DNA of 62,049 nucleotides from Peptacetobacter hominis (GTDB lineage Bacteria; Bacillota; Clostridia; Peptostreptococcales; Peptostreptococcaceae). The notes under the pieces were generated by a model. It was given only the letters and a program-made list of their open reading frames with translations. It was not told the origin of the DNA and made no database searches. Below are positions 34,450 through 42,313 of this stretch, in pieces. The stretch lies in assembly GCF_006861675.1 (NCBI RefSeq), contig NZ_SGJB01000016.1, forward strand, positions 1 through 62,049, in the 5' to 3' direction. Both the position numbers and the translations under genes were made by a program. Every line of letters starts with the position of its first letter. Position 1 is the stretch's first letter.

Positions 34450-35646
34450 TTGGATATGGTATCTGTCGATGAAGCTGTGGATATTCTTTTGGAAAAAGTT
34501 AATATAGAGAGGATAATTGAAGAAAAAAATATCAAGGATATTTATGGTTACATAGTTGCCGAAGATATAGTATCGGATATAAATATACCTCCATTTGACC
34601 GTTCGCCATATGATGGATATTGTTTCTGTGCGGATGAAAATAAAAAAAGATACGAGGTTGTCCAGACAATATACGCCGGAGATATAGGAGGTAAAATTGA
34701 GTCAGGAGAATGCGCTGCAATAATGACAGGGGCAGCTATTCCTGATGGGGCTGATACCGTTATAAAAAAAGAAGATGTAAAATATATCGACGGATTTATA
34801 GAGTTTGAGTGTGATATAAAAAAAGGACAGAATATAGTTTTATGTGGTGAGGATGTCTCAAAAGGAGAAAAAATTCTTGCAAAAGGAGATATTGTGGATT
34901 CGGGAAGTATAGGAGTCCTTGCCTATGCGGGAATAGAAAAGATAAAAGTTTTCAAAAGACTATCTGCAACTATAATAAATACTGGAAGTGAAGTTATTAA
35001 TCCAGGAAATAAATACGAAAATGGGAAGATATATAATGCCGGAGGATACATACTTTATTCAAAACTGAAATCATACAGGGCAGATGTATCTGATATTGTA
35101 CTATGTGAGGACGATATAGAAAAAATATCCGACACTATAGAAAAAAACATGATTTCATCAGATATAGTTATAACAACAGGTGGAGTTTCTGTAGGGGATA
35201 AGGATTTTATGCCTGAGGTTATAGAAAAGACAGGAGCGAAAATTATATTCAGAAACGTAGATATAAGACCGGGGGGACTTTGTATCGCTGCTGTAAAAAA
35301 CAATAAACTTATAATGTGTCTTTCAGGAAATCCAACGGCAGCGGTTTCTGTATTTGACAGTGTAATCTCTGAATTTCTGAATGTGACTTCAGGAAAAGGG
35401 AAAAAGAAAAAAACACAGGCGATATTCAAAGGAAGATTTGATAAAAATTCAAAAAGAGATAGATATATAAATGGATATGCATATATTGATGATACGAAAT
35501 TATATGTAAGAGCAAATGATGATTGTTCAAGAAAAGCCAGGATGTTTTCAGGAATAAAAAGTAATTGTACTATAAGAATAAAATCGGGGACAAAGCCAGT
35601 AGATGGAGATATTGTAGATATAATTCCGTTCCCTGAATTTATATAG
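34450..35646 (+). CDS. moeA: Molybdopterin molybdenumtransferase MoeA
   Basis: About 398 residues. It inserts molybdate into adenylylated molybdopterin. Recognisable blocks: PPFDRSPYDGYC, AIMTGAAIPDGADTVIKKED, TGSEVINPG, TTGGVSVGDKDF and LSGNPTAAV. The start is uncertain: AGAGG at 34439-34443 best serves TTG 34450, while ATG 34456 gives the family-like MVSVDEAVDILLEK. It is followed by mobB after 15 nt. No moaA-E genes are in the window. Molybdenum cofactor genes fit an anaerobe with Mo-enzymes. Confidence 0.92.
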   Translation: MDMVSVDEAVDILLEKVNIERIIEEKNIKDIYGYIVAEDIVSDINIPPFDRSPYDGYCFCADENKKRYEVVQTIYAGDIGGKIESGECAAIMTGAAIPDGADTVIKKEDVKYIDGFIEFECDIKKGQNIVLCGEDVSKGEKILAKGDIVDSGSIGVLAYAGIEKIKVFKRLSATIINTGSEVINPGNKYENGKIYNAGGYILYSKLKSYRADVSDIVLCEDDIEKISDTIEKNMISSDIVITTGGVSVGDKDFMPEVIEKTGAKIIFRNVDIRPGGLCIAAVKNNKLIMCLSGNPTAAVSVFDSVISEFLNVTSGKGKKKKTQAIFKGRFDKNSKRDRYINGYAYIDDTKLYVRANDDCSRKARMFSGIKSNCTIRIKSGTKPVDGDIVDIIPFPEFI

Positions 35647-35661
35647 ACTATGAGGTAGTTT

Positions 35662-36228
35662 ATGAAAAAAATACAAAGAATAATATCTGTAAGCGGATAT
35701 TCAAACTCAGGAAAGACGACACTTATATCTGAAATTATAAGAGAACTAAAAAACAGGAATTTAAAAGTAGGTTTAATAAAACATTCACATCATGAAATTG
35801 AGACAGGCGATGAGAAAAAAGATACCGGCAGACAGAGAAAATCCGGTGCAGAAATTACATGTGCTTTCACAGAAAATAAAGCATCTATCTGTATAGAAAA
35901 AAATATAGTTGAATATTTTGCGGATATACTGAACCTTTATAAAAACATGGATATTGTAATCATAGAAGGAATGAGTAAATCAAAATTCAGAGGAATAGAA
36001 GTATTATCGTATGAGAACTTTATCAAAAGAAATATCAGAAAAGCTGTAGAACCGGAAATTTATTACATTGTGTGTGATAAGTATATAAATACAAATGATA
36101 TAAAAGAAAAGAATGTAATTCTGTCTTCTGATTATGATAATATAGCGAAAGTATGCGATATTATAGAATGTGGAATAATAAGTGGATTTTATGATATAGA
36201 TACAGAGAAGATAAAAGAATATATTTAA
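35662..36228 (+). CDS. mobB: Molybdopterin-guanine dinucleotide adapter MobB
   Basis: 188 residues with a P-loop GYSNSGKTTL near residue 15, the KHSHHEIE block and EGMSKSKFRGIEV, all typical of MobB GTPases, which assist attachment of GMP to molybdopterin. It is 15 nt after moeA and in the same direction, so probably one transcript. No mobA is visible here. Confidence 0.9.
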   Translation: MKKIQRIISVSGYSNSGKTTLISEIIRELKNRNLKVGLIKHSHHEIETGDEKKDTGRQRKSGAEITCAFTENKASICIEKNIVEYFADILNLYKNMDIVIIEGMSKSKFRGIEVLSYENFIKRNIRKAVEPEIYYIVCDKYINTNDIKEKNVILSSDYDNIAKVCDIIECGIISGFYDIDTEKIKEYI

Positions 36229-36241
36229 ATAGGAGGAGTTT

Positions 36242-37942
36242 ATGATAAGAAAATTTTTACCATATTATAAACCGTACAAAAAGCTGTTTATAATAGACAT
36301 GATATGCGCATTTGCAGCATCTATGTGTGATCTTATATATCCTATAATAACGAGAACAATAATGGATGATGTTGTGCCGAACAGAAAATTCAGTATGCTT
36401 ATTACATTTGCGGTAGTACTGGTTGTAATATTTATAATGAAAGCTGGATTTAACTATTTTATGCAGTATTGGGGGCATGTTGTAGGTGTAAGGATGCAGG
36501 CCGACATGAGAGATGATGTTTTCAGACATCTTCAGAAACTGCCTAATACATATTTTGATGAAAATAAATCCGGTGTTACTATGTCGAGAATAGTAAATGA
36601 CCTGATGGATATAACAGAGCTTGCCCATCATGGTCCTGAGGACCTTTTCATATCTCTTGTAACTCTTGCAGGAGCATTTATTATTCTTATAGGAATCGAT
36701 ATACCGCTTACTCTTATGATATTTGCCATACTTCCAATAGCTACATGGTATATGATAAGAAAAAAAGAAAAACTTGGCGAAACATCTATGGATTCAAGGG
36801 TAAAAGTCGGTGAAGTAAATGCAACTCTTGAAAATAGTATAGCAGGTATGAGAGTAACAAAATCATTCTGTACAGAAAAACAGGAACTTGAAAAATTTGA
36901 CAAAAGTAATAATATATTCAGAACAGCAAGAGAAGGATTCTATAAGGCTATGGCTGAATATTACTCAGGAATGAACTTCTTTACTGATATGCTTGAATGG
37001 GTAGCTGTTATAGCCGGTGGATATTATGCGTATTTAGGTACTATAACTCTTGGAGATTTTGCCGCATATATACTTTATGTAAAGATGTTTACTCAACCGA
37101 TAAAGAAACTTATAAACTTTACAGAGCAGTACCAGAGCGGTATGACAGGATTTGTGAGATTCAGAGAGATAATGGATCAGGAAGTTCAGAAGGAATCTGA
37201 TAATGCGTATGACCTTGAAAATGTACAGGGAAATATAGATATAGATAATATTTCATTTAAATACGAAGATAATTCAAAGGTTATAAATAATCTTTCGCTT
37301 AGCATAGAGAAAGGAAAAACAGTAGCACTTGTAGGTCCTTCAGGTGGAGGAAAAACGACTTTATGCAGTCTGATACCGAGATTCTATGAGATAGATAATG
37401 GAGATATAAGAATAGATGGTCACAGTATAAATGATGTAACTCTGAAATCGCTTAGAAAGAATATAGGTGTTGTTCAACAGGACGTATTCCTGTTTACAGG
37501 AACAATAAGAGATAATATAATGTGCGGTAATCCGGATGCAAGTGAGGAAGAAATGATAGATGCAGCTAAAAAAGCCAGAATACATGATTTTGTTATGACT
37601 CTTCCGGAAGGTTATGATACTTATATCGGTGAAAGAGGAGTAAAACTTTCAGGTGGGCAGAAGCAGAGAATATCGATATCTAGAATATTCCTTAAAAATC
37701 CTCCGATAATAATACTTGATGAGGCTACATCGGCACTTGATAATGTTACAGAAAGAGAGATACAGGAGTCTCTTGACGAACTCAGCAAAGATAGAACAAA
37801 TCTTGTAGTTGCGCACAGACTTTCAACTATAAAAAATGCAGATGAAATAATAGTAATAACAGACGGAAAAATTGCAGAGAGAGGAACTCATGATAAGCTT
37901 ATAGAGCTAGGGGGAGTTTATGCAGGTCTTCATAGTAAATAA
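36242..37942 (+). CDS. ABC exporter, fused permease and ATPase
   Basis: 566 residues. An N-terminal six-helix exporter membrane domain (residues ~15-300) is followed by an ATPase domain with Walker A GPSGGGKTT, signature LSGGQKQRISIS, Walker B IIILDEATSALD and switch His in VAHRLS. This is a half-transporter of the MsbA/BmrA type that should act as a dimer. The substrate is unknown; lipids and drugs are typical. AGGAGG precedes ATG 36242, only 13 nt after mobB, although the functions are not obviously linked. Confidence 0.92.
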   Translation: MIRKFLPYYKPYKKLFIIDMICAFAASMCDLIYPIITRTIMDDVVPNRKFSMLITFAVVLVVIFIMKAGFNYFMQYWGHVVGVRMQADMRDDVFRHLQKLPNTYFDENKSGVTMSRIVNDLMDITELAHHGPEDLFISLVTLAGAFIILIGIDIPLTLMIFAILPIATWYMIRKKEKLGETSMDSRVKVGEVNATLENSIAGMRVTKSFCTEKQELEKFDKSNNIFRTAREGFYKAMAEYYSGMNFFTDMLEWVAVIAGGYYAYLGTITLGDFAAYILYVKMFTQPIKKLINFTEQYQSGMTGFVRFREIMDQEVQKESDNAYDLENVQGNIDIDNISFKYEDNSKVINNLSLSIEKGKTVALVGPSGGGKTTLCSLIPRFYEIDNGDIRIDGHSINDVTLKSLRKNIGVVQQDVFLFTGTIRDNIMCGNPDASEEEMIDAAKKARIHDFVMTLPEGYDTYIGERGVKLSGGQKQRISISRIFLKNPPIIILDEATSALDNVTEREIQESLDELSKDRTNLVVAHRLSTIKNADEIIVITDGKIAERGTHDKLIELGGVYAGLHSK

Positions 37943-38077
37943 TGTGAAATATAAAAATGAATAAAAATAATCATAATATTAAAAATTCACATTACTTTTA
38001 AATTAGGTTAATAATAAATTCACACAAAGAGTGTATTATTAAAGCATAGAAAGATTAGCTTTTTCTTAAGAACATAA

Positions 38078-38083
38078 TATAAT
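38078..38083 (+). promoter_or_regulatory. Candidate -10 of the small RNA
   Basis: TATAAT about 7 nt upstream of the inferred RNA start near 38090. The -35 position (TTAGCT, 38055-38060) is weak. Confidence 0.4.
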
Positions 38084-38089
38084 TACCCT

Positions 38090-38169
38090 ATTAATCTGGC
38101 AGCAGTTCTCCCTCACATCCTCGATATTCTGCTGTCAGGTGAAAAAAATCCCGAAAGGGATTTTTTTTT
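38090..38169 (+). ncRNA. Candidate small regulatory RNA with C-rich loop
   Basis: An ~80-nt unit with no reading frame: a -10 box, a perfect-length hairpin CTGGCAGCAG (38096-38105)/CTGCTGTCAG (38129-38138) with one G-U pair, then a strong terminator. The 23-nt loop contains TTCTCCCTC and CATCCTC, C-rich blocks that are complementary to Shine-Dalgarno sequences. Such loops mark trans-acting sRNAs of Gram-positives such as RsaE/RoxS, whose UCCC motifs bind ribosome sites. It lies in a 548-nt gap and faces a tRNA gene. I do not recognise a specific family. Confidence 0.55.
38143..38169 (+). terminator. Terminator of the candidate small RNA
   Basis: AAAAAAATCCC-GAAA-GGGATTTTTTTTT, a stable GNRA-type loop and nine T. 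No coding gene ends just before it; mdr-type ABC exporter stops 200 nt earlier, so it most likely ends the small RNA. Confidence 0.9.
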
Positions 38170-38201
38170 GCTCTGAATAGGGTATATAAATAAAACGCAA
38201 T

Positions 38202-38234
38202 AAAAAAACTCTATCGCATAAATACGATAGAGTG
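38202..38234 (-). terminator. tRNA-Leu terminator
   Basis: Minus-strand ACTCTATCG-loop-CGATAGAGT followed by seven T, directly downstream of the tRNA gene. Confidence 0.85.
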
Positions 38235-38237
38235 AAG

Positions 38238-38317
38238 TGCCGCTGATGGGACTCGAACCCATATGGTTGCCCGCACGATTTTGAGTCGTGTGCGTCTGCC
38301 AGTTCCGCCACAGCGGC
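38238..38317 (-). tRNA. tRNA-Leu (anticodon CAA)
   Basis: Minus-strand cloverleaf. Acceptor arms GCCGCTG (38317-38311) and CAGCGGC pair fully. The anticodon stem CACGA/TCGTG encloses CTCAAAA, giving anticodon CAA for UUG codons. The T arm contains GGGTTCGAGTCCC, and the extended variable region is present as in class II tRNAs. The CCA end is not encoded. It has its own promoter and terminator. Confidence 0.95.
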
Positions 38318-38331
38318 TGAATACATAAAAT

Positions 38332-38360
38332 ATTATAACAATTAAACATGATATTATCAA
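38332..38360 (-). promoter_or_regulatory. tRNA-Leu promoter
   Basis: On the minus strand TTGATA (38360-38355), a 17-nt spacer and TATAAT (38337-38332), 14 nt before the tRNA. The rest of the gap up to polA is AT-rich with no further clear signal. Confidence 0.75.
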
Positions 38361-38491
38361 CCAAAAGTTTGATATATACATAAAAATGAGAATATATTGT
38401 AACACTTTAGCACTAAAAAAATCATCTCTATTGTGATAATATAGTATGAGTAGGAATTTTATAAATAAATTTAAAACAGGAGTGATATTGA

Positions 38492-41149
38492 TTGGATAAA
38501 AGACTTATTATAATAGATGGAAACTCAATAATAAACAGAGCATTTTATGCGCTTCCTCAGACTATGGACAACAAGGAAGGACTTCATACAAATGCGATAT
38601 ATGGATTTACAACAATGCTTTTCAAGATGATAGAGCTTTATAAACCGACACATATAAGTGTGGCATTTGATAGAAAAGCTCCTACATTCAGACATAAGGC
38701 GTATGATGAATATAAAGCAGGAAGAAAAAAAATGCCATCGGAACTTTTTGAGCAGCTTCAGCCACTGAAAGAGCTTCTTGATGCTTTTGATATAAAGAGA
38801 TTTGAGATAGACGGATATGAGGCAGATGATATAATCGGAACGATATCAAAGTCTGCAGAAGAACAGGGGTATAAAGTATTTATAGTTACTGGGGATAAGG
38901 ATGCAATCCAGCTTGCATCTGAAAATACAACAACCCTGATCACTAAAAAAGGTGTAGGAGAGGTTGAAGAATACGATTATAATGGTGTAATTGAAAGATA
39001 CGGTATAACTCCAAGTCAGTTTATAGATCTTAAGGGGCTTATGGGAGATAAATCAGACAATATACCTGGAGTAAGTGGACTTGGAGAGAAAACAGGGTTA
39101 AAACTTTTAAAAGAATATAACGATATAGATGGTGTAATAGCAAATGTAGATAATATAAAAGGAGCTATGCACAAAAAAATATCTGAAAATATAGATATAA
39201 TAATAAAAAGTAAGATGCTTGCTACGATAGTAAGAGATGTACCTATTGAATTTGATGTAGATAGTATGGAGTTTGGACATTTTAATAGAGAAGATGTTAT
39301 AGAGCAGTTCAGATTTCTAAAATTTACAAGTCTTACAAAAAGACTTTCTGAGATAGCTTCATCGAATTCAGATGAAAATGAAGTAGAAAAACAGACTTTC
39401 GAGATAATATACGATGCCGATATAGAAGAAATAGAAAAAAAATCATCAGAAGCAGGGAAAGTTTATATAAAATCTGTATCTGATGGGGGAAACATACTGG
39501 AAAAGAATATAATATGCGTATATTTAAGTACAGATGGAGAAAAAATATATAGAATAGAAGATGAAAATGTATCTAAACTTAAAAATATACTTGAAAACGA
39601 AAATATACTTAAATACGGATATAATTTAAAAGAAGACTTTACTGCATTTATGCCGTATGAAATAGATATGGATGGAATACATTTTGATATAGCTGTAGCT
39701 GAGTATCTGATAGATTCCACATCGTCTACTTCATATGAGTGCAGTGATATAGCTATGAAGTATCTTATGAGAGACATAAAATCAAAAGAAGAGCTTCTTG
39801 GAAAAGGAGCAAAGGCTAAAAAATATAAAGATATCGAAAAGGACGCATTATCTTCATATATAGGAGATATAATAAATACCGTAAAAGATGTTGTTCCTGA
39901 AATGAAAAAACAAATAAAAGAAACAGAAATAGAGAACCTGTTTGAAAATGTGGAAATGCCACTTGTGAAAGTGCTTGGAAATATGGAATACAAAGGTATA
40001 AAAGCTGATAGAGAGATGCTTTCTGAACTTGGAGATGAATTCAGAAAAATAATAGAAACTCTTGAATCAGAAATATATTCTCTTGCAGGTGAAGAATTTA
40101 ATATAAACTCTCCAAAACAGCTTGGAGTTATATTGTTTGAAAAACTTGAACTTCCTGTAATAAAGAAAACAAAAACAGGATATTCCACAAATGCTGAGGT
40201 TCTCGAAAAACTTAGGGATAAACATCCTATAATAGACAAAATAACTGAATACAGACAGATAGTAAAACTTAATTCTACATATGTAGAGGGACTTTCTGCT
40301 CTTATAAATCCGATAGATGGAAGAATACATTCCACATTTAATCAGACAATAACTACTACCGGCAGAATTTCATCTACAGAGCCGAATCTTCAGAATATAC
40401 CTGTAAGAATGGAGATAGGAAGAAGACTGAGAGCTGTATTTATATCAGATGAGAATATGAGACTTGTGGATGCGGACTACTCACAGGTAGAGCTTAGGGT
40501 ACTTGCACATATGAGTGGAGATGAACATATGATAGAGGCATTTGCACATGGAGAGGATATACATAGGAAAACTGCATCGCAGGTATTCGGAGTAGATATT
40601 GAAGATGTTACACCAGAGCTCAGAAGTGCTGCAAAAGCTGTAAACTTTGGTATAATATATGGAAAAACAGATTTTGGTCTATCTGAGGATTTAAAAATAC
40701 CTGTTACACAGGCAAAGCAGTATATAGAAAGTTATTTTGCAAAATATGATAAGATAAAGGATTTTATGGACAACGTAATAGATACTGCTGAAAAAGATGG
40801 ATATTCAAAGACAATGTTTAATAGAAGAAGATATATACCTGAAATAAAATCAGGAAATTTTATGGAGAGAAACAGAGGAAAAAGGGCCGCAATGAATGCA
40901 CCTATTCAGGGAAGTGCGGCGGATATTATAAAAATAGCAATGGTAAATGTATTCAATAGACTTAAGAAAGAAAATCTTAAATCAGAGCTTATCCTTCAGG
41001 TGCACGACGAACTTATAGTTGAATCTTATGAAAACGAACTTGAACAGGTTAAATCCATTGTGAAAGAGGAAATGGAAAATGCAGTTGATATGAAGGTTCA
41101 TCTTGATGTAGACCTGAATGTAGGAATGTCATGGTATGAAACTAAGTAG
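38492..41149 (+). CDS. polA: DNA polymerase I
   Basis: 885 residues. The N-terminal 5'-3' exonuclease (residues 1-290; IIDGNSIINRAFYAL, VTGDKDAIQLA, LMGDKSDNIPGV) is followed by a degenerate 3'-5' exonuclease region and the polymerase domain. The polymerase has motif A DADYSQVELRVLAH, motif B RSAAKAVNFGIIYG and motif C LQVHDELIVE. The middle domain lacks the DxE metal site, so proofreading is probably absent, as in many Firmicutes. It serves Okazaki fragment processing and repair. Start is TTG 38492 with CAGGAGTG 8 nt upstream. It is followed closely by coaE. Confidence 0.96.
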   Translation: MDKRLIIIDGNSIINRAFYALPQTMDNKEGLHTNAIYGFTTMLFKMIELYKPTHISVAFDRKAPTFRHKAYDEYKAGRKKMPSELFEQLQPLKELLDAFDIKRFEIDGYEADDIIGTISKSAEEQGYKVFIVTGDKDAIQLASENTTTLITKKGVGEVEEYDYNGVIERYGITPSQFIDLKGLMGDKSDNIPGVSGLGEKTGLKLLKEYNDIDGVIANVDNIKGAMHKKISENIDIIIKSKMLATIVRDVPIEFDVDSMEFGHFNREDVIEQFRFLKFTSLTKRLSEIASSNSDENEVEKQTFEIIYDADIEEIEKKSSEAGKVYIKSVSDGGNILEKNIICVYLSTDGEKIYRIEDENVSKLKNILENENILKYGYNLKEDFTAFMPYEIDMDGIHFDIAVAEYLIDSTSSTSYECSDIAMKYLMRDIKSKEELLGKGAKAKKYKDIEKDALSSYIGDIINTVKDVVPEMKKQIKETEIENLFENVEMPLVKVLGNMEYKGIKADREMLSELGDEFRKIIETLESEIYSLAGEEFNINSPKQLGVILFEKLELPVIKKTKTGYSTNAEVLEKLRDKHPIIDKITEYRQIVKLNSTYVEGLSALINPIDGRIHSTFNQTITTTGRISSTEPNLQNIPVRMEIGRRLRAVFISDENMRLVDADYSQVELRVLAHMSGDEHMIEAFAHGEDIHRKTASQVFGVDIEDVTPELRSAAKAVNFGIIYGKTDFGLSEDLKIPVTQAKQYIESYFAKYDKIKDFMDNVIDTAEKDGYSKTMFNRRRYIPEIKSGNFMERNRGKRAAMNAPIQGSAADIIKIAMVNVFNRLKKENLKSELILQVHDELIVESYENELEQVKSIVKEEMENAVDMKVHLDVDLNVGMSWYETK

Positions 41150-41158
41150 GTGAAATAA

Positions 41159-41764
41159 ATGAAAATAATAGGTCTTACAGGTAGCATAGGCTGTGGAAAA
41201 AGCAGTCTTTCGGATATATTCAGGAAACATGGAATATGTATTATAGATGCAGATATAAAGGGAAGAGAAGTTTATGAAAATAAGGAAGTCCTTGAAAATC
41301 TGTATAAAGAATTCGGGGAAGAAATAAAGAGTAGTGACGGTAGACCAGATAGAAAACTGCTTGGAAAAATTGTATTTTCAGATGAAAAAAAACTTGAAAA
41401 ATTAAATGATATAACTCATCCGGCTATAAGACAAATGATAGAAGATGATATCAAAGCAGCCGAAAATAAAGGTGAAAAAGCAGTTGTAATAGATGCGGCA
41501 CTTCTTATTGAAGCTGGATATACGTCAATATGTGATATAATAATAGTTGTGACATGTGATGAAGGCACTCAGATAGAAAGAGTCATGAGAAGAGATAACT
41601 GTACAAAAGAAACTGCAGTATCAAAGATAAAGTCTCAGATGTCACAAACTGAAAAGAAAAAGTATGCTGATTATGTAATTGATAATTCAGGTACTATAAA
41701 AGAGCTTGAAAATCAGGCTGAAATGTTTATAGAAAAATTTGAGGTCGATTATTTTGGGAAATAA
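41159..41764 (+). CDS. coaE: Dephospho-CoA kinase
   Basis: 201 residues, normal for CoaE, the last step of CoA synthesis. The P-loop GLTGSIGCGKSS is at the N-terminus, with DADIKGREVY and HPAIRQMIE as further family blocks. The start ATG 41159 has AGGTGAAATAA upstream, 9 nt after polA. The polA-coaE order is conserved in many bacteria. Confidence 0.94.
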   Translation: MKIIGLTGSIGCGKSSLSDIFRKHGICIIDADIKGREVYENKEVLENLYKEFGEEIKSSDGRPDRKLLGKIVFSDEKKLEKLNDITHPAIRQMIEDDIKAAENKGEKAVVIDAALLIEAGYTSICDIIIVVTCDEGTQIERVMRRDNCTKETAVSKIKSQMSQTEKKKYADYVIDNSGTIKELENQAEMFIEKFEVDYFGK

Positions 41765-42305
41765 GAAAAAACTGATAATAGGGAGCATACTCACTTTTAT
41801 ATTGATTATCTCCTATTTGCTGGGGAGTGGATGGCTTGAAAAATTCATATATCCACTTAAGTACAGTGAGTATGTTGAAAAATATGCTGAGGAATATAAT
41901 ATAGATAAATACCTTGTCTATAGTGTCATAAAAGCTGAAAGTAAATTCAGGGCTGATGCAGAATCACATAAGGGAGCCAAAGGACTGATGCAGATAGGTG
42001 ATACTACAGCAAAATGGGCAGAAACAGAAATAGGTATAGACAGTACAAAGATGTTTGAACCGGAGACTAACATAAGAACAGGCTGCTGGTATTTGCAGCG
42101 ATTATATAAAGAATTTGGAAATAGAGATCTTGTTATTGCTGCATATAATGGTGGATCTGGAAATGTCAGAAAATGGCTTGAAACTCATGAATATAGTAGA
42201 GATGGAGAAAGACTTCATAATATGCCTTTCAAAGAAACTCAGAACTATGTTGATAAAGTAAATAAAAATTATGAAAAGTATAAGGAAATATATGATAGAA
42301 GGTAG
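41754..42305 (+). CDS. Membrane-anchored lytic transglycosylase (SLT domain)
   Basis: 183 residues. An N-terminal transmembrane segment (KLIIGSILTFILIISYLLG) is followed by the goose-lysozyme-like SLT domain: catalytic Glu in VIKAESKFRADA, GAKGLMQI, and AYNGGSGNV. It cleaves peptidoglycan glycan strands outside the membrane. Start is TTG 41754, overlapping the coaE stop, with GAGGTCG upstream; the open frame reaches back to 41739. It is followed after 8 nt by a solute-binding lipoprotein. Confidence 0.88.
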   Translation: MGNKKKLIIGSILTFILIISYLLGSGWLEKFIYPLKYSEYVEKYAEEYNIDKYLVYSVIKAESKFRADAESHKGAKGLMQIGDTTAKWAETEIGIDSTKMFEPETNIRTGCWYLQRLYKEFGNRDLVIAAYNGGSGNVRKWLETHEYSRDGERLHNMPFKETQNYVDKVNKNYEKYKEIYDRR

Positions 42306-42313
42306 GTAGAAAT

